The notes beneath the pieces were generated by a model that saw nothing but the letters and a program-made list of their open reading frames with translations, ran no database searches and was not told the DNA's origin. Shown in pieces: positions 15,008 through 18,699 of a stretch of DNA of 18,699 nt. The stretch is taken from NCBI GenBank assembly GCA_039936115.1, contig JBDTIZ010000299.1, forward strand, positions 1-18,699. Direction: 5' to 3'. The DNA is from DATIJJ01 sp039936115 (lineage in GTDB: Bacteria > Pseudomonadota > Gammaproteobacteria > DSM-16500). The translations under genes and the position numbers were made by a program. Positions within the stretch are counted from its first letter, which is position 1. Every line of letters begins with the position of its first letter.

Positions 15008-16542
15008 CATCTGGCGATGATTTAAATAAATGGTTAATCAATTTCGATTCGTGTTTTGAACCTTATAGCGATAGCGTTATTTGCCTTGACCTGTCCTATC
15101 GGGTTCAAGCGATTAATCTTGCCACCAAAAAATATTTAAAAAAAACCCACGCCGATATTTTACATAAAAATTTTACGACACTTTATCAAAGCAACGATTA
15201 TAATTGCGAATTAATACAGGGTTTATTATCGCTTACTACTTCAAAACCAAAGGCTACAATTGATAATTGTATTCCAAACCAGGATATTTTTGATTTTCCT
15301 CCTTTGCGTTGGAATATTGCTTTGCTCAAAAATGCTGCTGATATTCCATTTGGTCTGATTTTAATAGGACAACTCACTCAACAACTTTCAAAAGAAAATT
15401 ACGTCATATTGAATCAATTCGAAAATTTTATTAATAGCGTTCCTAGCAGTATTTATTGGAAAGATAAAAACGGCGTTTATCTAGGCTGCAATAATGCGGT
15501 TATACAAAAAGGCAATTTAGCTTCTCAAGAAGATATCGCAGGCAAAACAGATTATGACGTTTGGCCTGAATATGCAGATGCATTGCGTGAAACTGATCAA
15601 GAAGTCATGACAACTGGCAATATTATCGAAAGAGAAGAAATTGTCATGTTAAAAAATAGTGAAACCTTACATTTTTTAACAATTAAATCTCCAATCAGAG
15701 ATCATCATGGCAACATCATTGGCGTCATAGGCAATTCAATTGATGTCACAGAATTAAAACAAGCAAAGCAAGCTGCCGAAACAGCAAGTCTTGCCAAAAC
15801 TCAATTTCTCGCCATGATGAGTCATGAATTACGAATACCGTTAACAGGTGTTCTCAGTGTTGCTGATCTCATTTCTAAAGAAGATTTATCTATCACGGAA
15901 ATCAAAGAACTTGCAAAGATTGTTGAAAATTCAGCTGAGTATTTGCTTTCAACTATTGATGGCATTCTTGATTTTGCGAAACTTGAATCGAATAAACTTG
16001 AAATTATTAACGCTGAAGTTGATTTACAACTTTTAATCACCGAGATTAGTGCTATTCTAGGCGCAAGCGCGCAACGCAAAGGTTTAAAATTTACCGTCAA
16101 CTACCACCCCGCACCACCACCTGCTGTCTTCAGTGACAATCGTGTGCTACGCCACATTCTTACTAATTTAATTGGTAATGCCATCAAATACACAGACAAA
16201 GGATCTATTTCAATCGATGTCCAAACGAAAATAACGTCCGCAGCCACTATTCAATTAATTATTAATGTGAATGATACAGGCATTGGTATTCCAGCCAACA
16301 AAATGGATTTTATTTTCGATCGCTTCTCACAAGTCGCGAACACTTATATTCGAAACAATAGTCGCCAAGGCACTGGACTTGGTTTATCCATCGTCAAGAA
16401 ACTTGTTGACTTACTACAAGGCCAAATTCTGGTTAAATCAACGCCCAATGTGGGTTCGACATTTAGTTTAACCTTAGATTTTAACGTAATAACATATTCA
16501 ATGGATTTGAAAAATGAAAAGAATTCTATTAGTCGAGGATGA
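15004..16542 (+). CDS. Soluble PAS-domain sensor histidine kinase
   Basis: A 512-residue cytoplasmic histidine kinase without membrane helices. A divergent PAS-like region (about 12-125) is followed by a clear PAS/PAC domain (about 138-250, ending in GVIGNSIDVTELK). Next are HisKA with phospho-acceptor His274 in MMSHELRIPL and HATPase_c with N-box NLIGNAIKYT (388-397), G1 DTGIGIP (424-430), F-box FDRFSQV and G2 GTGLGLS (456-462). All catalytic boxes are intact, but the H-box has Ile at H+4 instead of Thr or Asn. Its start overlaps the stop of the preceding gene by 4 nt, and its end overlaps the receiver gene by 29 nt, so the three are probably one operon. The signal is unknown. Confidence 0.92.
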   Translation: MTSGDDLNKWLINFDSCFEPYSDSVICLDLSYRVQAINLATKKYLKKTHADILHKNFTTLYQSNDYNCELIQGLLSLTTSKPKATIDNCIPNQDIFDFPPLRWNIALLKNAADIPFGLILIGQLTQQLSKENYVILNQFENFINSVPSSIYWKDKNGVYLGCNNAVIQKGNLASQEDIAGKTDYDVWPEYADALRETDQEVMTTGNIIEREEIVMLKNSETLHFLTIKSPIRDHHGNIIGVIGNSIDVTELKQAKQAAETASLAKTQFLAMMSHELRIPLTGVLSVADLISKEDLSITEIKELAKIVENSAEYLLSTIDGILDFAKLESNKLEIINAEVDLQLLITEISAILGASAQRKGLKFTVNYHPAPPPAVFSDNRVLRHILTNLIGNAIKYTDKGSISIDVQTKITSAATIQLIINVNDTGIGIPANKMDFIFDRFSQVANTYIRNNSRQGTGLGLSIVKKLVDLLQGQILVKSTPNVGSTFSLTLDFNVITYSMDLKNEKNSISRG

Positions 16543-16900
16543 TAAAATCGTCCAGCATGTACATAAATTAATGCTCACCAAGCTAGGTTACAACGTTGAT
16601 ATAGCTGATTCCGGTGAATTAGCACTTAATTTTTTAGCAGATACTCAATATTACCAGTTTATTTTAGTCGATATTGGCTTGCCCGATATGAGCGGGTTTG
16701 AACTCATACAAAAGATGAAATTACTTCTGACTCACTCTCTAAAACAAACTCCAATTATCGCCTTAACAGGTTATGTAGGTGAGTCTGAAAAGTCGACCTG
16801 CTTGACCTTTGGTGCGGTTGAAGTACTGCATAAACCTATTTTAAAAAATAAGATGTTGGAAGCATTAGAAAGACATTCTGTTTATCAGGCTGCAGATTGA
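16514..16900 (+). CDS. Single-domain response regulator (CheY-like receiver)
   Basis: A 128-residue receiver domain with no output domain. Acid pocket Glu8-Asp9-Asp10, phospho-acceptor Asp53 (VDIGLPDMSG), Thr85 (ALTGY) and Lys107 (HKPI) are all present, so it should be phosphorylated by the adjacent kinase. It starts inside the last codons of the kinase gene, 29 nt of overlap in the +1 frame, which suggests a split hybrid kinase or tight translational coupling. Without an output domain it may act by protein contact, as a phosphorelay intermediate or as a phosphate sink. The start codon has only a weak GGA upstream, consistent with coupling. Confidence 0.92.
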   Translation: MKRILLVEDDKIVQHVHKLMLTKLGYNVDIADSGELALNFLADTQYYQFILVDIGLPDMSGFELIQKMKLLLTHSLKQTPIIALTGYVGESEKSTCLTFGAVEVLHKPILKNKMLEALERHSVYQAAD

Positions 16901-16913
16901 CTGAGACCGACTT

Positions 16914-16994
16914 TGTCATGCCAGCGAAAGCTGGCATCGGCAACTTTGACTATAGCAAAGAAAAGCCTGGATGCCAGCTTTCGATGGCATGACA
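16914..16994. repeat. Inverted repeat TGTCATGCCAGCGAAAGC family, terminator-like
   Basis: The arms at 16914-16938 and 16969-16994 (TGTCATGCCAGCGAAAGCTGG and its reverse complement, with one mismatch) flank a 30-nt loop. It begins 13 nt after the receiver gene, and its right arm runs into GTTTTT, as in an intrinsic terminator. The element resembles short dispersed palindromes seen in many proteobacterial genomes. CTGGATGCCAGCTT (16967-16980) also occurs inside the 4828 palindrome. Confidence 0.8.
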
Positions 16995-17138
16995 GTTTTT
17001 GCTAGATATCTACTACAACAGGCATCATCTCTTCTTCATCTCTTCAACATAATCAATGAGTTGCCTCATTAAGACATAAAAGTATCGATAGCAGCACTAA
17101 ATGCCCAAAAAATACTCCACATTTTGGTTGCTTACGGT

Positions 17139-17144
17139 TATAAT
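17139..17144 (+). promoter_or_regulatory. Putative -10 box of the membrane protein gene at 17180
   Basis: A perfect TATAAT lies about 36 nt upstream of the ATG at 17180, which would leave a leader of about 30 nt. The -35 region has no good match at 17 bp. Confidence 0.4.
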
Positions 17145-17179
17145 TTGCCCACACTTATTATACAAAATGGGGCAAGCCA

Positions 17180-18568
17180 ATGATTTCGCGTAAACCAGAC
17201 ACTTGGAAGGAAAAATTAGCCCAAAGGATGAAAAAAATATCCGAATGGGTTCATACTCAATTAAAGCGCCTTCCGGGAGAAATCCGAGAAGTCATTGGTG
17301 GTTCTGCTCATTATAGAATGATGAATGGGATGAAGATTAAAAACTATATACCAGATCTTGTAACTCCCGCTTATATCATCAAAGATGCAAATAGAGATTT
17401 GCCTTCAAATTCTGACGTAAAAGATCGGTTTGCAGTAGGAACGGGTGAGATGATCAGCTTCGATCATGATCTGAGAATTACTACTCCACCTCATCCATTC
17501 ACTGGAGCCATGAAATCAATCTTACCCATTTTAAAATTCAAATATGCTGAAATCCCAGCGATGTTTTTCCCGATCCCGTTACTTCCATTATTCAATAAGC
17601 TATTCGCAGTATCATTCACTGCGTTGGAATTTTTTGTGAGATCGACAGGTGCTTTATTCAATTGGCCACTTCACAAAGTCAGAACTACTCTGATAGATAA
17701 ATATACTTCATTTCCTGTAAAACTGTTCGTAGGTGTCATAGGGGGATTAGTTAGTTTACCGTTCGCAGGCATTAGCGTTGTAGTTACACTTGCGGCCGAT
17801 GCAATTTCCTATACGCGTACTTTATTAGATTCTTTCACAAATTTAATTACTTTACCTTTTTCATATCTAACAAAAAAATACAAGAATGATACACATAATT
17901 ATCCTGGAGTTTTATATACAGCAGGCACCCTTGTGAAAAGTGCCATGCAATTAATACCGTCTGCTTTATTTATAGCGTTTGGAATTACAACAGGTGGTTT
18001 AGCATTCGCATTAAAACCCGCTTTGACAGTTGCCGCAAAAGTATTTATTTATCCACTCTACCTAGGCACCATGGCTGCAGCAGCTAAGATATTTTCTGGA
18101 GTGATCTCTAAAGGTTGGTTAGCTCTATGTAAAAAGACAAATTATATTCCGCGCCATTCAAGAAGTAATGCATCTAGAAAAGATAGTAATAGCCATGACC
18201 AAGATGGTCAAAACAGTAAGAGCAAAAATTCCAGAGAACTTGAAAAGGCCGGCCTAAGAAGACAACTCAGTAAGGGAAGTACAGGAATGATCATGACACA
18301 TATTCTAGAGGAAGATGAAGAAACGATTGGAGCCGATGCAGAACACAAAGGACAAACCAATACTTCAGATAGGATTGATAATACTTTAGCTGGAAAACCA
18401 GAAAAGAGAACGATAAGTCCTAAAATGAAAGACTTAATCGATAGGTTCTCGGTAGTTTATGGATCTCCAAACGATGTAGCTGTCAGTGAGACTAAAAATG
18501 AAAATGAGACAGGAAATAACAACAGCAGCACCTCAACTGTAGACAAAACTTTTTCAAAAGCGAGTTAA
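17180..18568 (+). CDS. Membrane protein with long disordered C-terminal tail, effector-like candidate
   Basis: A 462-residue protein of no family I recognise. Residues 1-40 are basic and amphipathic. Hydrophobic stretches lie around 112-160, 178-209 and 250-310, enough for about five to six membrane segments or hairpins. Residues 325-462 are hydrophilic, rich in Ser, Asn, Lys and Glu, and probably disordered. They end ETKNENETGNNNSS and then STSTVDKTFSKAS. This layout, with no signal peptide, central hydrophobic hairpins and a Glu/Ser/Thr-rich C-terminal end, resembles integral-membrane substrates of type IV secretion in intracellular bacteria, but no secretion machinery lies here. GGGG lies 8 nt before the ATG. 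Function unknown; host membrane targeting is inference. Confidence 0.6.
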   Translation: MISRKPDTWKEKLAQRMKKISEWVHTQLKRLPGEIREVIGGSAHYRMMNGMKIKNYIPDLVTPAYIIKDANRDLPSNSDVKDRFAVGTGEMISFDHDLRITTPPHPFTGAMKSILPILKFKYAEIPAMFFPIPLLPLFNKLFAVSFTALEFFVRSTGALFNWPLHKVRTTLIDKYTSFPVKLFVGVIGGLVSLPFAGISVVVTLAADAISYTRTLLDSFTNLITLPFSYLTKKYKNDTHNYPGVLYTAGTLVKSAMQLIPSALFIAFGITTGGLAFALKPALTVAAKVFIYPLYLGTMAAAAKIFSGVISKGWLALCKKTNYIPRHSRSNASRKDSNSHDQDGQNSKSKNSRELEKAGLRRQLSKGSTGMIMTHILEEDEETIGADAEHKGQTNTSDRIDNTLAGKPEKRTISPKMKDLIDRFSVVYGSPNDVAVSETKNENETGNNNSSTSTVDKTFSKAS

Positions 18569-18599
18569 ATATTCTTAAAACAGACGCCAGGTTGACTGG

Positions 18600-18622
18600 G
18601 TCCCGCGGACAAGCTGCGGGAC
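18600..18622. repeat. GC-rich palindrome GTCCCGC...GCGGGAC
   Basis: The arms GTCCCGC (18600-18606) and GCGGGAC (18616-18622) form a hairpin just past the end of the preceding gene. It is GC-rich in an AT-rich setting and belongs with the next repeat. Confidence 0.6.
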
Positions 18623-18638
18623 GACGGCTGTGACGGGT

Positions 18639-18688
18639 TGTCACCCCACACTTGCTTATCCTGTCACCCCGCACTTGTTGCGGGGTCC
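18639..18688. repeat. Tandem GTCACCCC repeat ending in a CCCCGC/GCGGGG palindrome
   Basis: TGTCACCCCACACTTGCTT (from 18639) and TGTCACCCCGCACTTGTTG (from 18662) are two near-identical units with a 23-bp period. The second can fold: CCCCGC (18667-18672) pairs with GCGGGG (18680-18685). The cluster probably continues past the right edge. Confidence 0.6.
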
Positions 18689-18699
18689 GGGCTTTAAAT

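Noticed and set aside
15822..16100. Minus-strand open frame of 92 codons
   Set aside because: It lies entirely within the HisKA region of the kinase gene, which is intact.

Overview
The window looks like AT-rich chromosomal DNA of a host-associated gammaproteobacterium, most plausibly a Legionellales or Coxiellaceae relative. This is inferred from the tesA/ybbA-ybbP arrangement, the general protein style, extended -10 promoters, and two proteins with eukaryote-directed or effector-like traits. The exact taxon cannot be fixed from the sequence. No rRNA, tRNA, CRISPR array, transposase or phage gene was seen.

Layout. Positions 1-3635 (minus) hold the 5' part of a Tim44-like membrane protein gene, cut by the window edge, and a coupled YbbA/YbbP-type ABC exporter whose permease seems to lack its last membrane segment. 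The exporter genes diverge from tesA (plus, 3634-4239), and the two start codons overlap. Next come a repeat-rich spacer, a cold-shock protein gene, a 35-bp near-perfect palindrome and a 31-residue Lys-rich microprotein gene. Positions 5221-7410 are a run of minus-strand genes: corA, a GIY-YIG protein, a small lipoprotein and a His/Tyr/Cys-rich secreted protein. Positions 7604-9940 hold a stand-alone cyclic-nucleotide-binding domain protein, a secreted DUF922-type metalloprotease and an exported NlpC/P60-like protein with a His-rich linker. Positions 9987-12890 hold a DAACS-family symporter, a cupin and an unrecognised membrane protein.

The most interesting part is 13421-16900 (plus). It encodes an adenosylhomocysteinase-like NAD-binding protein with an N-terminus resembling a mitochondrial presequence, a soluble PAS-type histidine kinase (ATGA overlap) and a CheY-like receiver (29-nt overlap). 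These three look like one translationally coupled unit. The kinase has Ile where the phosphatase-linked Thr/Asn of the H-box is expected. A separate gene at 17180-18568 encodes a membrane protein with a long disordered tail, an effector-like candidate.

Several dispersed palindromic repeat families fill the spacers, mostly at gene 3' ends: the GGTTCGCCCCTAC family, the CTGGATGCCAGC family and a GC-rich family at the right edge. They probably serve as terminators or mRNA 3'-end structures and are likely to be found throughout this genome.
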